From: Candidatus Eiseniibacteriota bacterium
GTDB taxonomy: Bacteria > Joyebacterota > Joyebacteria > Joyebacterales > Joyebacteraceae
Assembly: GCA_030639555.1 (NCBI GenBank)
Contig: DAOWCM010000003.1
Coordinates: 1 to 42,364, forward strand
Direction: 5' to 3'
Length of the DNA stretch: 42,364 bases
Positions 7,026-17,030 of this stretch are shown here, piece by piece; positions within the stretch are counted from its first letter, which is position 1; the number at the start of each line of letters is the position of its first letter. The notes under the pieces are model-generated. The model saw only the letters and a program-made list of their open reading frames with translations. It ran no database searches and had not been told where the DNA came from. The translations under genes were made by a program, and so were the position numbers.

Positions 7026-9662
7026 TTATTCATCTGGCGCCGCCAGCTCGAAGACCTTCCGGACCTCCGGGTCGTGCATGGCGTCGTAGATCAGAGCCCT
7101 GAAGGCTGTCTTCCCGTGCTGGTTGAAGGTCTTCTGCGCCTGGAGGAGCTTCTTGTGGGCCCGCGAGGACTCCAGCTTGATCGCCGCGCGGATCACGTCC
7201 CTCATCAGCAGCTTGTCGGGATCCCTCATGAGCTTCCGGGCGACCTTGGCCGCGCCGCGTCCGAGCAGCTCCAGGCCGGCGCCGAGCGCCGCTCCCTTGA
7301 TGCCGCCGCCGAGCGCAAGACCGGCGAGCGCGCCCGTCCGGCCGGCCCCCGCGAGGAAGGCTGACGTCCGCTTCATCCTGAGTGCCGTCAGGGTGGCCTT
7401 GAGCACGCTGCGGGGGAGCTGCAGGACCCCGGCGAGCCGGCTCACCCGCCTGGCCCACTTCTTCGACATCCCCGAGACAGCAGGGGTGAAGATCAGATCC
7501 ATGGCCATGCGGCTCTGGGGCTGGGTGAGCTGGATCTCCTTCCCGCCGACCCTGAGCGTCTTGAGCTGCTCGAGGTTGAGGTAACGCCAGAAGTCGACCG
7601 CGTCGGCGCGTGGGATCATGCCCCCCGTGCCTCCTGATTTGAACGTCGGCTTCCCGAATCCCTCGGCCGCGCGCGAGGCTGTCTGCTCGGCACGTCGCCC
7701 GAGGTCGACGAGTGGCCCGAGCTTCGCCGCCATGGGCCCCAAGGTATCCGGCCGGTCGCCGTACACCCGGCGGGTGTACTCGATGTCCATGATGTCCGCT
7801 TCCTGCTGGAGCTTGTCGAAGCGCAGGTTCGTCTTCGTGCGGCGCATGTTCTCCAGGCTGGCCTCCATGAAGGCTTCCTCGAGATACTCCCGCGTCACCG
7901 GGGGCAGGCCCTCGGCCAGATTGGCCTCGTTGGCCGCGTCGAGCATCTCCTTCGTCACTTGCGTCTTCTTCGCCGCCCGCTGTGGGCGCTCGAGGGGACC
8001 GCGCGTGGGGCCCACGCCCTCGCCACGGTAGCGCTCGCCGCGAATGAACGGGGCCAGCTCGGCGGCACGCCTCATCTCCTCGATATCGAAGGGGGGAGCC
8101 TTGGTGAACGTGCTTGCGTGGCCGCCCTCGAACCCCGCCTCGATCAGCTCGTGCCGACCCGCCTTGGTGATCGCGGTTCGCGCCACCTCGTACTTCCACA
8201 GATTCTCCATGAGTTCTTCGAGGACGACGTCGTCGTCGAAGGCTCCCTTGATCCCGACCTTCCTCGCTGCCTCGCGGTAGACGAAGTCGTCGTCGGCCAT
8301 CCGGCGGCGCAGCAGACGCTTGATTTCCTTTTCCGAGAGGTCGGAGATGTCGAGCTTCCAGACCCTCGCCAGTCTCTGCATCATCACCGTTTGCTGGGCC
8401 TTGGAGATGTCGTTGGCGAGCACGGAGATCAGGTCGTCGAACATCGCCGGGCCCCCTGGGAGATCGGCGAACCCCCCTGGGCCGACCTGCTGCGTGTGTC
8501 CGGTTACCGCCTGGAAGAGCCGCCGAATGCGGGGGGAGGACTGATACGCCTCGTCGATCAGACGAAAAGCCATCTCCATCGGGTTCTTGCCCTCCGCCTG
8601 GGCCATGTGGAGGACTCCGCGGCGGACCTCTGGATACCACTCGTGGACGAGCTTGGCCCGCAGCTCCCGGTTCCCGTAGCCGTAGGTCTGGCGCATCCTG
8701 GCCGGTGTCCCGCCACGGCCCCCGGCCGCGAAGGGGATGGGGTCACTCCCGGGCCAGATACGCACGCGTGGGCGGATGTGCGGCCCCAGACCCCCCGTCG
8801 CCCTGTAGGTCTCCTGTCCCAGCGCTCCGCTCATGCCGGCGATATCCCAGGTTCCACGGAGCGCCGGATCCATACCCTCCTCGATGAGCACGCCCTTCAG
8901 CCCAAACTGGGCGACCTCCGGATCTATGACGCCAGCGATGTCCCAGAGGCCGCGCATCTCCGCCTGGGTGTTCGCGGGGATCGCGTGGAGGACCTCCATC
9001 CGCTCCACCGTCAGCCGCCCGCCTCGGAACTTCCGCCAGTTGCGCCCGACCATCTTGAGGGCGCCCATGCCCGCGAGCCCCAGGGTCTCGCTGGCCGCGC
9101 CGAAGGCCGCCTCGTAGGCCGCGTCGGCGATCGTCTCCCTCATACCGGGATCCAGGCCACTGGCCTTCCCTATGCCCGTCCTGGCCAGCTGTGAGGCTCC
9201 TCCGCCCAACCCGGCACCCAGGATGGCGCCGCCGACCGCGCCCGGGGGACCACCGAGTCCGAAACCGATCGCTCCTCCCTTGACCGCGCCGTAGGTTTCC
9301 GCCGCGATCGAGCCGACGTCGCCGGCGATGTCTGAGGTGATGTCCGCGAGCTCCCAGGTCGAGGGCGAGAAGAACTTGTGCTCGGGGTCGAGGACCATCC
9401 ACTCCTTGCCAGGCTCACGCACCGAGTAGTTCATGCCGCCCTGGTGGACGACCTCGAGGCCCTGCTCTTCGAGCTTCCGCGCACCCGCCTGGCCGCCGCC
9501 GCCCATGCCCATGATCTGGAAGCGCGTGGCGTCCGAGATCGCCGGGTGCTGCTCCTGGATCGGGAAGGCCGGATCGATCCCAAGCTCCGGGTCATCGCCT
9601 GGAACGAAGCCGTAGGTCTCGCCGCCCGGAGGGTCAGGCTTGAAACCATAGTCCTGCGCCAT
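7026..9662 (-). CDS. Large virion/ejection protein candidate (878 aa)
   Basis: This is the last gene of the late block, after the nozzle and three other low-complexity proteins. In podoviruses this position usually holds internal ejection proteins. Residues about 115-160 form a glycine/alanine-rich hydrophobic region (GGAIGFGLGGPPGAVGGA) that could insert into membranes. A second Gly/Ala stretch lies near residue 780 (LAGLALGGGIKGAALGAG). The remainder is helical and charged. I see no lytic enzyme motif. The start overlaps the upstream stop in TGATG. Its role is inferred from position and composition. Confidence 0.6.
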   Translation of the reverse strand: MAQDYGFKPDPPGGETYGFVPGDDPELGIDPAFPIQEQHPAISDATRFQIMGMGGGGQAGARKLEEQGLEVVHQGGMNYSVREPGKEWMVLDPEHKFFSPSTWELADITSDIAGDVGSIAAETYGAVKGGAIGFGLGGPPGAVGGAILGAGLGGGASQLARTGIGKASGLDPGMRETIADAAYEAAFGAASETLGLAGMGALKMVGRNWRKFRGGRLTVERMEVLHAIPANTQAEMRGLWDIAGVIDPEVAQFGLKGVLIEEGMDPALRGTWDIAGMSGALGQETYRATGGLGPHIRPRVRIWPGSDPIPFAAGGRGGTPARMRQTYGYGNRELRAKLVHEWYPEVRRGVLHMAQAEGKNPMEMAFRLIDEAYQSSPRIRRLFQAVTGHTQQVGPGGFADLPGGPAMFDDLISVLANDISKAQQTVMMQRLARVWKLDISDLSEKEIKRLLRRRMADDDFVYREAARKVGIKGAFDDDVVLEELMENLWKYEVARTAITKAGRHELIEAGFEGGHASTFTKAPPFDIEEMRRAAELAPFIRGERYRGEGVGPTRGPLERPQRAAKKTQVTKEMLDAANEANLAEGLPPVTREYLEEAFMEASLENMRRTKTNLRFDKLQQEADIMDIEYTRRVYGDRPDTLGPMAAKLGPLVDLGRRAEQTASRAAEGFGKPTFKSGGTGGMIPRADAVDFWRYLNLEQLKTLRVGGKEIQLTQPQSRMAMDLIFTPAVSGMSKKWARRVSRLAGVLQLPRSVLKATLTALRMKRTSAFLAGAGRTGALAGLALGGGIKGAALGAGLELLGRGAAKVARKLMRDPDKLLMRDVIRAAIKLESSRAHKKLLQAQKTFNQHGKTAFRALIYDAMHDPEVRKVFELAAPDE

Positions 9663-11128
9663 CAGGGACCTCCGATCTTCCTGTATCGGGGTGTCTTCCC
9701 GGCCTGCGCCGCGTCTTGGAGCATGGTGTTGAACTGCGTCATCGTCATGCTGCCGGGCTTGCCGGTGGTCGTGTCGATCACCCGCACGCTCTCCTCCGGC
9801 TCGATCACGTTGTAAGCGTCCTTCTTGATCCGTTCAGCCGGGATGCCGCTGAGGCCCTCGAACCCCTCGGCCCACTCGTCCGCGAGCTTGGACAGCTCGA
9901 TGTCCTTGATCCGCTTCATCTCTGTCGCCACGCGGGTGTACTCGTCCTTCAGCCGGTCGCTCATCTTGCCGGGGACCTTCTTCACCGCGTAGTCCCACCA
10001 GCTCTGAACGAGTCCCTGGCTCTCCAGGACACCCTTGATGTCCTGCTCGCTGTACCGCTCCTCGCCCGAGGCCGCCAGCAGCATACGCGCCGCCATCTGG
10101 TGAGAGATCGTTCCCTCCACCTGGATCATACTGAGCAGACCGTTAGCCGCGTCGGAGGCTTCCTGCAGCTTCCTGATCCTCACGTTGCTCTTCCACTCGC
10201 GCCGCTCGCCGATGAGCGACTTGCGCTGGTCGTCGGTCAGGCCGCCGTAGGTCCCCTGCACATTCTTCGCCTCGATCTGCTCGAGCGCCTGCGTTCCCTT
10301 GAGCCCCTGCAGAGCCATCGCGTCCTCCGCGCCGATCCCCCCGAGTTCTTTCTTCGCCAGGAAGTCGGTGTAGCTCTTGGCAGCCTGCCCTTTCGGCTTG
10401 CCTGGGCCCACGCCCTTTGCCGTGCGGTGGAGGATGTCACCAGCTGTCACCACCTCCATGCCGCCAAGGCCCTCGCCCAGCGCCTGCATCGCGTAGAGCT
10501 TCTCAAGCTCCCCCGACGCCCGCCCGCGCGAGAGGTCCCCCGCCTTCTCTGGAGCAGCGGGCAGCTCGCCTGCCTCTTCCTCCAGACCAGGAAACCGCAG
10601 ACGACCACCAGAGTACCCGCCCTGCTCGTCCGCCGGCGGCGCTCCCAAGCGTGAGTCGGGCGTCGGTGGCGGGAGTGGCGCGTCTGGCCAGCCGCCAGAC
10701 GGGGGCTGAGGGGCACGAAACGGGAGCGAGCCGGGGTAGGAGTCCTGGCCCATGTCCTGGTTCGCGAAGCCCTGATAGTTCATCAGATCGCGGAGGGATT
10801 CGATGAAACCAGGCTCTGGCGGAGCCGCCGGTCCCGTCGGCGTGCCCTGCGGGCTCGGAGGCGGAGGCTGACCGCCCGTCTGAATCATTCGTCCGCCAAG
10901 GAGATCGACGTTGGGAGGCGTAGGAGGCGTCGGAGCCTGCGGCCCCATCGGCTCAGGCACAGGCAGACCACCTCCCGGTTCCCCCTGGGGGAAGCGCATT
11001 GGAAGTGATCCCGGGTAGCTGTCCTGCCCCATGTCTGGTGCCGGCGTCTTGAGCCGTTCCATCTCGGCCTGCTGACTCTTGATCAGGTCCAGGAGGATAT
11101 CCAACTCTTGCTTGTCAACGAGTCCCAT
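9662..11128 (-). CDS. Proline-rich virion protein candidate with internal repeat (488 aa)
   Basis: The N-terminal 200 residues are rich in Pro and Gly and contain two copies of DMGQDSYPGSLP about 100 residues apart, followed by MRFPQ in one and FRAPQ in the other. The C-terminal 250 residues are helical. The gene overlaps both neighbours (TAATG-type upstream, TGATG downstream), so it is made with the adjacent ejection-protein candidates. Disordered N-termini with repeats are common in internal virion proteins. No enzymatic motif is visible. Confidence 0.6.
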   Translation of the reverse strand: MGLVDKQELDILLDLIKSQQAEMERLKTPAPDMGQDSYPGSLPMRFPQGEPGGGLPVPEPMGPQAPTPPTPPNVDLLGGRMIQTGGQPPPPSPQGTPTGPAAPPEPGFIESLRDLMNYQGFANQDMGQDSYPGSLPFRAPQPPSGGWPDAPLPPPTPDSRLGAPPADEQGGYSGGRLRFPGLEEEAGELPAAPEKAGDLSRGRASGELEKLYAMQALGEGLGGMEVVTAGDILHRTAKGVGPGKPKGQAAKSYTDFLAKKELGGIGAEDAMALQGLKGTQALEQIEAKNVQGTYGGLTDDQRKSLIGERREWKSNVRIRKLQEASDAANGLLSMIQVEGTISHQMAARMLLAASGEERYSEQDIKGVLESQGLVQSWWDYAVKKVPGKMSDRLKDEYTRVATEMKRIKDIELSKLADEWAEGFEGLSGIPAERIKKDAYNVIEPEESVRVIDTTTGKPGSMTMTQFNTMLQDAAQAGKTPRYRKIGGP

Positions 11129-12099
11129 TAGAATTGGCTCCCGATTGCTCCGCCGTAGAGGCTACCGATGCCCCCGCCGATGTTCTCGTACGTCTTCTGC
11201 TTCGCCGCCTGCTTCGCGTACGCTCCCTCGGAGAGGCGCTGGAACGCACCCGCCATGCCCGCCGCCTGCTGCAGCTCGTCCTGATACGACTGGCCGCGCA
11301 GCTGGTTCTGGTACGCCTGGTTGTACTGCGCGTTCTGGTACGCGAGCATCTGGTTCTGCCCGGCGAGCTGCTGCGGCTGCTGCACGTTGTACTGCTGCAC
11401 GCGCTGCCGCTCGGCCGCGTTACCCATGTTCGCCTGCTGCTGCTGCATCGCCGCGAACTGCTTGAACCGATTCATGGCCTCGGCGTTGATGTTCTGGGTG
11501 TTGACGTCCTGTCCACGCACGGCGCCCGCCGCCGACCCGTACATGCTGAGAGCCTGCAGCCGACGCTGCAGTGCCTCGCGCTGGAGGTCCACGTTCATTC
11601 CACGACCCAGCTCGGAGGCGAGGCGACCACCTACCGCCCGCGCGGAGATCTCGCCGCCGCCGCCGAGCCGGCCACGCCTGCGGAGACCCTGGATCTGCGT
11701 CTCTTCACCACTTCTAAGGGCACCACGCATTGCCCGCGCACCCTCCTCGGCCGCGAGCCGATCCGCTTCCGGCAGGCCCTCTTCTGAAATCTCTTTCAGC
11801 CCCGCGAGAGACTGTAGCTGCTGGGCACGAACCGCCGGGGAGTCAGCGACCTGTGACGCCTCGCCGGGCAGAGCTGCCTCCCACTGCTCCTCGCTCATGA
11901 GACCCGTCAACGGAATGTTCGCGGCGGTCAGATCCTTGATCACGTAGTCCGGGAGGTTGAGATCCTTGTAGAGCTCCAGGATGTCCTTGTCGTACCGCTT
12001 GCCGCCGCGCCCCTTGTCGAGGAGCCCGAGCAGCGCGCCGATACCCTGGCCGCCACCTTGCCCGACGTTGCTGCCGCCGATCAGTCCCGCAAGTCCCAT
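11128..12099 (-). CDS. Gln/Ala-rich internal virion protein candidate (323 aa)
   Basis: The protein has a glycine-rich N-terminus (GLAGLIGGSNVGQGGG) and a long Gln/Asn/Ala-rich helical C-terminal half (FKQFAAMQQQQANMGNAAER). This resembles small ejection proteins of podoviruses that form a channel across the envelope, where Gly-rich hydrophobic ends flank an Ala/Gln helix. It lies between the 576-aa and 488-aa proteins in a tightly packed unit. Assignment is by composition and position only. Confidence 0.6.
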   Translation of the reverse strand: MGLAGLIGGSNVGQGGGQGIGALLGLLDKGRGGKRYDKDILELYKDLNLPDYVIKDLTAANIPLTGLMSEEQWEAALPGEASQVADSPAVRAQQLQSLAGLKEISEEGLPEADRLAAEEGARAMRGALRSGEETQIQGLRRRGRLGGGGEISARAVGGRLASELGRGMNVDLQREALQRRLQALSMYGSAAGAVRGQDVNTQNINAEAMNRFKQFAAMQQQQANMGNAAERQRVQQYNVQQPQQLAGQNQMLAYQNAQYNQAYQNQLRGQSYQDELQQAAGMAGAFQRLSEGAYAKQAAKQKTYENIGGGIGSLYGGAIGSQF

Positions 12100-12108
12100 G
12101 TTCAGCTC

Positions 12109-13839
12109 CTATCGCTTCGCCAGCAGCTTGCCGATCTTGCCGTAGGCTTTGTACTTCTTCCAGGCCTTCTTGTTACGGTAGGCCTTTCGCGCTTTCTTCA
12201 CCATCCCGAACCACTCCTTGCCCTCCTTCGAGAGCGTGTCGCCCTGTTTCTCGAGCCCCGCGATCTCGTCCTCGATGTAGCCTTCGAGGTTGGCCGTGAT
12301 CATGGCGAACTTCCAGGGGTTCTCTTTGTCCTCCGACATGCGGTCGAGATTGCCGATCAGCGTCTGGATCCGATTGTACTGATCACGCTGTTGGTCGCTC
12401 GAGACGTTCTCCCTCGAGGGCCGGAAGCCTGGCTCGAAGCCCAGGTAGCTGGCGATCTCCGGCCCCTGGAACTCCTCTCCGAAGTAGAGCGGGTTCGTGA
12501 GCTGCTGTCCGGTGGGCGCTCCGAAGTAGTCGCCCGAGGTCTTCCCGCCAGGGAAGGAGACTCCACGCTGAGAGCCGAACGCCTCCTCGAGGGCACCCTG
12601 GCGCTCCTTGAACAGTTGCGCCAGCTCTGTCTTCCCGAGCACGGTGCGGAAGTCCACCAGGTTCCCCTGCGCGTCGGGGATCATGTAGGTCTGCCGACCG
12701 TGGGAGCCGATACCGAGCTGGCCCTGCGGGACGTCCTTGAGGTCCGCGTACTTCGCGTCGCCCATGATCGCGGCCGTGTTCGCCTCGGCCCCCTGGCTGG
12801 CCTGGAATGCCTCCGTCGAGAAGCCCCCGGCCAGGTCCTCGCCGCCGGTGAAGCCGCTCTCCTGGGCCTTGCGGAGGGCCTCTATCATGGCCGCCGGGTC
12901 CTCGGTGTCGAGGGCACCGCTGAAGGCCTGGGACGCACCCTGCTGCTGCGCCAGGATATCCTGGATCTGCTGTTCGATGTTGCCGGTGATCCCCTCGCCG
13001 CGAGTGGTCAGGTAGTCGGTGGACTTCGCGGCTATGTCTGCCTCCTGGGCCGCGCGCTGCGCGGCGAAGTCCGCGGCGGCCTGCGTCTCGGTGCCCAGCT
13101 CGCCGGCGAACTGTCCGACGGGAGCCAGGTCCGTGGCGAGGGCTGCCCGGTACGCCGGGTCGAACATGGCCTCGGCCTCGAAGCGTGCCTCCCCTGGGGT
13201 CAAGGTCTGCACCGTCTGTCCGATCGACGAGGTCAGGCCGGCGCCCGTGCCGAGCGCCTTCTCTCGCGTCTCGAGCTGGCCCTGGAGGAACCCGAGGCCA
13301 GCGACCCCCGTCGGGTCGAGCCCTGCAGGGCCCTGGTACTGAGCGTTCACGAGGTCGAAGGCCGGCTCGAGGGGCGCACCCTCGACGGCTCCGGAGAGCG
13401 TGCCCTCTGCTCCGATCCCCTCGTAGGTGCGTGCCGGTCCAGCCGCCGAGCGGAACTGATCCGCGAAGCTCATGACGTCAGCCGAGCCGGCCTGCGCCGC
13501 GCCGGCCACGGGGTCGACGAGCTGCCCGTAGAGCCCGCCGCCGCCGGTCTTCCCGGGGTCGCCGTATCCCAGTGTCGGCGGGGTGTAGGTCTCCGCAGCT
13601 GGCGGGGCTGCCGGGACTGTCGGCGCCGCCGGTGGCGCGGCTGGCGGGGGTGGTGCCGCCGGCGTCGTCGGAGCTGCGGCCTCGCCGACACCCGTCGCCG
13701 GAGCAGTAGCGCCGCCGCCGCCTGGCGCACCGAAGTCCTCGGCGATGGTGGTCGCCGGGGGGCCGCCGAGGCCGGTGAGGAAGTAGTTCTTCGACTGCTC
13801 GAAGTCCGGGAAGTTGATTCGGTTGCTCAGGAAAGCCAT
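12109..13839 (-). CDS. Pro/Ala-rich virion protein candidate (576 aa)
   Basis: A conserved-looking head (MAFLSNRINFPDFEQSKNYF) is followed by a Pro/Ala-rich low-complexity stretch (residues about 38-85), a helical middle rich in Ala and Gln, and a strongly basic tail (KKARKAYRNKKAWKKYKAYG). The layout suggests an internal virion protein whose basic end contacts DNA. It starts at a TGATG overlap with the upstream gene. No known domain is recognised. Confidence 0.6.
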   Translation of the reverse strand: MAFLSNRINFPDFEQSKNYFLTGLGGPPATTIAEDFGAPGGGGATAPATGVGEAAAPTTPAAPPPPAAPPAAPTVPAAPPAAETYTPPTLGYGDPGKTGGGGLYGQLVDPVAGAAQAGSADVMSFADQFRSAAGPARTYEGIGAEGTLSGAVEGAPLEPAFDLVNAQYQGPAGLDPTGVAGLGFLQGQLETREKALGTGAGLTSSIGQTVQTLTPGEARFEAEAMFDPAYRAALATDLAPVGQFAGELGTETQAAADFAAQRAAQEADIAAKSTDYLTTRGEGITGNIEQQIQDILAQQQGASQAFSGALDTEDPAAMIEALRKAQESGFTGGEDLAGGFSTEAFQASQGAEANTAAIMGDAKYADLKDVPQGQLGIGSHGRQTYMIPDAQGNLVDFRTVLGKTELAQLFKERQGALEEAFGSQRGVSFPGGKTSGDYFGAPTGQQLTNPLYFGEEFQGPEIASYLGFEPGFRPSRENVSSDQQRDQYNRIQTLIGNLDRMSEDKENPWKFAMITANLEGYIEDEIAGLEKQGDTLSKEGKEWFGMVKKARKAYRNKKAWKKYKAYGKIGKLLAKR

Positions 13840-14267
13840 CAGTCTCCCTCAATCACGATTTCGACGTCGATAGCTACGGTGGGAGCCACGAGCCACCACA
13901 CCACCACCTGGATCTCACCCTTACCCGTCGTCGCCCAGTCCAGAGCACGCGGCATCAGGAAGGGGCCCTTGGGGAACGTCTGCCGGATCCGCACCTCCTT
14001 CACCGCGCCGCTGACCGTCGGCTTGATACGCTTGGGAACGAGCTGCTCGAAGGCGACGGTCCGCACGTCCGAGTTGCTGTTGTCCCCCACGGTCAGCCGG
14101 TGGCTGAGAGCCTGAGTGATGAACTCGACCTGGCGAGACATGCGCTCGATGAGCGGACGTAGGTTCGCGTTCGCCTGGACGCCCGTGGCCTCTGCCACCT
14201 CGTTGAGGAACGTCTGCAGCTGCTCCACGTTCTGCGGGTCATCTCTCTCGTAGTCGGGAACCTTCAA
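13839..14267 (-). CDS. Small tail protein, TTG start (142 aa)
   Basis: The start is a TTG overlapping the TGA of the nozzle gene (TTGA); no ATG fits before the conserved-looking body. The protein has a helical N-terminal half (NVEQLQTFLNEVAEATGVQ) and a beta-rich C-terminal half ending IQVVVWWLVAPTVAIDVEIV. Position directly after the nozzle suggests a tail tip or fibre-attachment subunit. The longer frame extending upstream inside the nozzle gene is a shadow. Confidence 0.6.
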   Translation of the reverse strand: MKVPDYERDDPQNVEQLQTFLNEVAEATGVQANANLRPLIERMSRQVEFITQALSHRLTVGDNSNSDVRTVAFEQLVPKRIKPTVSGAVKEVRIRQTFPKGPFLMPRALDWATTGKGEIQVVVWWLVAPTVAIDVEIVIEGD

Positions 14268-16861
14268 CGCGGCGTCCTCACTGTACGCTCCGAGACGACG
14301 CGCGCCTGGATAGCCATCTGGTTGATAATGAACGACGCTCTCGCCTCCTGGTGACGGTAGCGCACGGTGAGTCCGCGGCACCTCTGGAAGTCCCTGGGAA
14401 CCGCAGTGCGCACGATCGTTGACGGCCGCACGCCTTCGTCTCCCCACGGAGGAGTGCCGAAGCTGCCGATCCCCCAACCGAAGCCGTCGGTGAAGATCGA
14501 CGCGGCAGTGAATTCCTCGCCGCCAAGCAGATCGGTCGAGAATCCGATCCGGTGGCGGACACCCCTGTCCTCGTTGAAGTAGATCTGTGCGCGCGAGAAC
14601 TGCTTCTGGATCGAGACGTCGCCCATGGACTCGTCGGACCACGCGACCTCGCTCGGGATGTGGATCTCCACCGTCGCCGCTGCCACGACAAACGCGGTCT
14701 CGAGACGGTCGAGCGTCAGGCGGAACGTCGTCGGCGTGAGTTCCTCGACAGCGAAGACCCGGCCCTGAGCTGGGGACGCCACCTGGAGCACGAAGAAGCC
14801 CTCGGCCATCTCGACGGTCGTGTACGTGTACGTCACGTCGAGGGTGGTGACGGTCGCGTCGGGGTCGTCGATCCCTGCTGCCGTACCGATCGCGTCGATC
14901 GTGATGTCGATCTCCTCGTCGGAGAAGTCGAGCTGGTTCGTCGGGTCGTTGCTCTTGCGCTCCTTGATAACGAAGTCGTCGATAGCGTGCGCCAGGTACA
15001 TGCGGTCGCCTTCCTTCAGCACCCAGCCGTCGGTCACGCTCCGCACCCTCTGCACCCAGGAGTCGGTGATGAAGTTGTTGATCCAGATCACCGTCGGGAA
15101 CGTGTCGGTCGACACCGACGGAGTGGCCAGCCAATACTGACGCTCCTCCTCGTAGCTGATCCCGAAGACCTGATCCTCGAAGCCGGGGATCTCCAGGATC
15201 TTGTTGAGCTCGAACTCGATCGGCCGCGAGACGATCGCCACACCGTTCTCCGTGATCCGCACGACGCCCTGGCTGGTGAAGGCGTACACCGCGTTGTTCA
15301 GGACGACGGCACTTTCCGCAGCACGGATGCGCGTGGAGGGATCCAGGAGCCTGAGCTGGAAGTCCTGCGCGGTGTCGCCAGAGATTCTCCACACGCTCCG
15401 CTCGGTCAGGACGATGAGGGAGTCTCGGATGTTGAGGATTCGGACGACTTCGTTTCGGGCAGAGTCAACGTCAAAGAAATTCGTACGCGGTACGCTGTCG
15501 GGCTGCTCGAACTTGCTGAATGAAATTCGATTCGGGAAATCTGCCTCAGCAATTGTTGAGACAGTCGACCCAGCAGTTGGGAGAACGGGCTCGAAGTTTC
15601 CTCCAGCCCCACCCGAAGGTTGCGTGAGATCGATTGCCGTGTCCGTGTAATCTCGTCGTCGTATACGCACCTTTCCTGGGGCATCTTCAGCACCCGAAAT
15701 GTAGAAGGCGTAGAAGAGGGAGTTGGTCGAGTCACGATTGATCACCCTGACGAGGGACTGCATCGTGTCCCGCACATTCTCCGCGAGCGTGCCGGCGGTG
15801 AAGCGCTGGAACTCCAGCAGCCCAATGTTCTCGGCAACCTCGAAGGTGTACACGAGCGTCGTCGACCCGTCGGTGAAGCTCAGGGTGTCCACACCGTCCG
15901 TGATCCCGGCGATGTCGAGGAACCGCAGCTCGAGGAAGTGTTCGCGGCGCCCATGCACGATCCAGAAGTGGCCCTTGAAGAGAGCCATGTCACGCGCGAG
16001 CGGGATCTCCGAGTCCTCCTGGTCAGGCCCGTCGACCTCCGGGTTCGTGACGAGCTGCGTGCCGAAGTCGAGGAAGGCCTCGTCGGTGCCGTCGGTGAAC
16101 GTGATCACTCCGGCAGCCACCTCGCCGCCGGTGACCTCGCGGCGGAAGACCTTGAAGTAGGTGTCACCCGTGGGGCCAGGGTTGGCGATGTGGAGCGTAC
16201 GCCAGAGATCGATGAGGTCGCCCGCGATAATGTCGTCGGGCAGCGTCACGTCGAGGGTGATGTCGACGGTCGGCCCCGAAGCCTTCGCGACGATCAGTGG
16301 CTCGGAGTCGGCGCCGGCAATCTCCTGGCCGTTCTCATCGATGCGCGCCCAGGAGTTCCGGTACGACAGCTGGCGACCTCCGGGCAGCACCACGCCGGCG
16401 GGGACCTCCGTCGGGTCCATGTCGAGACCCTTGGGCATACCCGCGTCCCTGATCGCCCCGATCGAGGGGAAGAGACGCGAGAGCCGCTTCACTCCGGTGT
16501 CCGTCGTCCAGTAGAGAGCGAAGGGGATCGCCTCGCGGAAGCGGATCTTGACCGCGCCGTCCGGCTTGGTGAAGGAGCCCGCGAAGGCCACGAAGGCGCC
16601 CGCCCCGTCGGAGTCGTACAGGATTGACGTCCCGTCGGTCTTCAACAGGGTGTCGTTGAACTCCCCGAACTTCCCACCGGGCAGAGTCTGGACGAGGCCA
16701 TAGCGGTCGAACCCGCGCGCCTTCGCGACGACTCCATCCCGATCGATCAGGATGTTCTCAGCCCTCGACAGGGCCCCCTCCGGGAGGTGGCTCTGGTTCG
16801 CTGTCAGGTGCAGGCCCCGGGCTATCCGGGACAGCTGCTGTGTCTGTGAGCTCTTCGCCAA
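14264..16861 (-). CDS. Tail nozzle / stabilisation protein, beta-propeller type (865 aa)
   Basis: This is the likely podoviral nozzle, the counterpart of T7 gp12 and P22 gp10. The N-terminus (LPEGALSRAENILIDRDGVV) is typical: these proteins open with a PxGAL..AxN..ID..G motif. Near residue 465 is ILNIRDSLIVLTERSVWRIS, a characteristic propeller blade sequence. The beta-rich composition and length fit. It follows the adaptor and precedes the ejection-protein candidates, the usual order. Its start lies 104 bases inside the end of the preceding 90-aa frame. Confidence 0.8.
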   Translation of the reverse strand: MAKSSQTQQLSRIARGLHLTANQSHLPEGALSRAENILIDRDGVVAKARGFDRYGLVQTLPGGKFGEFNDTLLKTDGTSILYDSDGAGAFVAFAGSFTKPDGAVKIRFREAIPFALYWTTDTGVKRLSRLFPSIGAIRDAGMPKGLDMDPTEVPAGVVLPGGRQLSYRNSWARIDENGQEIAGADSEPLIVAKASGPTVDITLDVTLPDDIIAGDLIDLWRTLHIANPGPTGDTYFKVFRREVTGGEVAAGVITFTDGTDEAFLDFGTQLVTNPEVDGPDQEDSEIPLARDMALFKGHFWIVHGRREHFLELRFLDIAGITDGVDTLSFTDGSTTLVYTFEVAENIGLLEFQRFTAGTLAENVRDTMQSLVRVINRDSTNSLFYAFYISGAEDAPGKVRIRRRDYTDTAIDLTQPSGGAGGNFEPVLPTAGSTVSTIAEADFPNRISFSKFEQPDSVPRTNFFDVDSARNEVVRILNIRDSLIVLTERSVWRISGDTAQDFQLRLLDPSTRIRAAESAVVLNNAVYAFTSQGVVRITENGVAIVSRPIEFELNKILEIPGFEDQVFGISYEEERQYWLATPSVSTDTFPTVIWINNFITDSWVQRVRSVTDGWVLKEGDRMYLAHAIDDFVIKERKSNDPTNQLDFSDEEIDITIDAIGTAAGIDDPDATVTTLDVTYTYTTVEMAEGFFVLQVASPAQGRVFAVEELTPTTFRLTLDRLETAFVVAAATVEIHIPSEVAWSDESMGDVSIQKQFSRAQIYFNEDRGVRHRIGFSTDLLGGEEFTAASIFTDGFGWGIGSFGTPPWGDEGVRPSTIVRTAVPRDFQRCRGLTVRYRHQEARASFIINQMAIQARVVSERTVRTPR

Positions 16862-17030
16862 TGTCTTCGTCCGGTTCCGGTACGGTGAGGGTCAGATAGA
16901 CAGGGATTCCGCCGCCGAATGCATCTGCGTCGACAGGCACCTCGAGCACCTGGGCGACGTCGCGTACTCCGCGCAACCACGCCTGGTATTCGCCAGGCGA
17001 ACGATATGGGACTGCCAGCTGTAAGTTCAC
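16758..17030 (-). CDS. Small protein overlapping the nozzle start (90 aa)
   Basis: It begins at a GTG overlapping the adaptor stop (GTGA). The first 55 residues look like a normal folded protein (MNLQLAVPYRSPGEYQAWLR). The last 35 are Pro/Glu/Gly-rich and are encoded by DNA shared with the nozzle N-terminus in another frame. The low-complexity tail is what overprinting would produce. It is probably a small tail accessory protein. The long overlap with a gene whose start looks secure is unusual. Confidence 0.5.
   Translation of the reverse strand: MNLQLAVPYRSPGEYQAWLRGVRDVAQVLEVPVDADAFGGGIPVYLTLTVPEPDEDIGEELTDTAAVPDSPGPAPDSEPEPPPGGGPVEG

Noticed and set aside
7959-9194. Rightward frame of about 411 codons opposite the large ejection-protein candidate
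   Set aside because: It is an antisense shadow with no Shine-Dalgarno sequence and a composition unlike real proteins here.
12058-14115. Very long rightward open frame (about 685 codons)
   Set aside because: It is antisense to the 323-, 576- and 142-aa late genes, has an Arg/Leu/Glu-biased composition typical of GC-rich antisense frames, and lacks a start signal.
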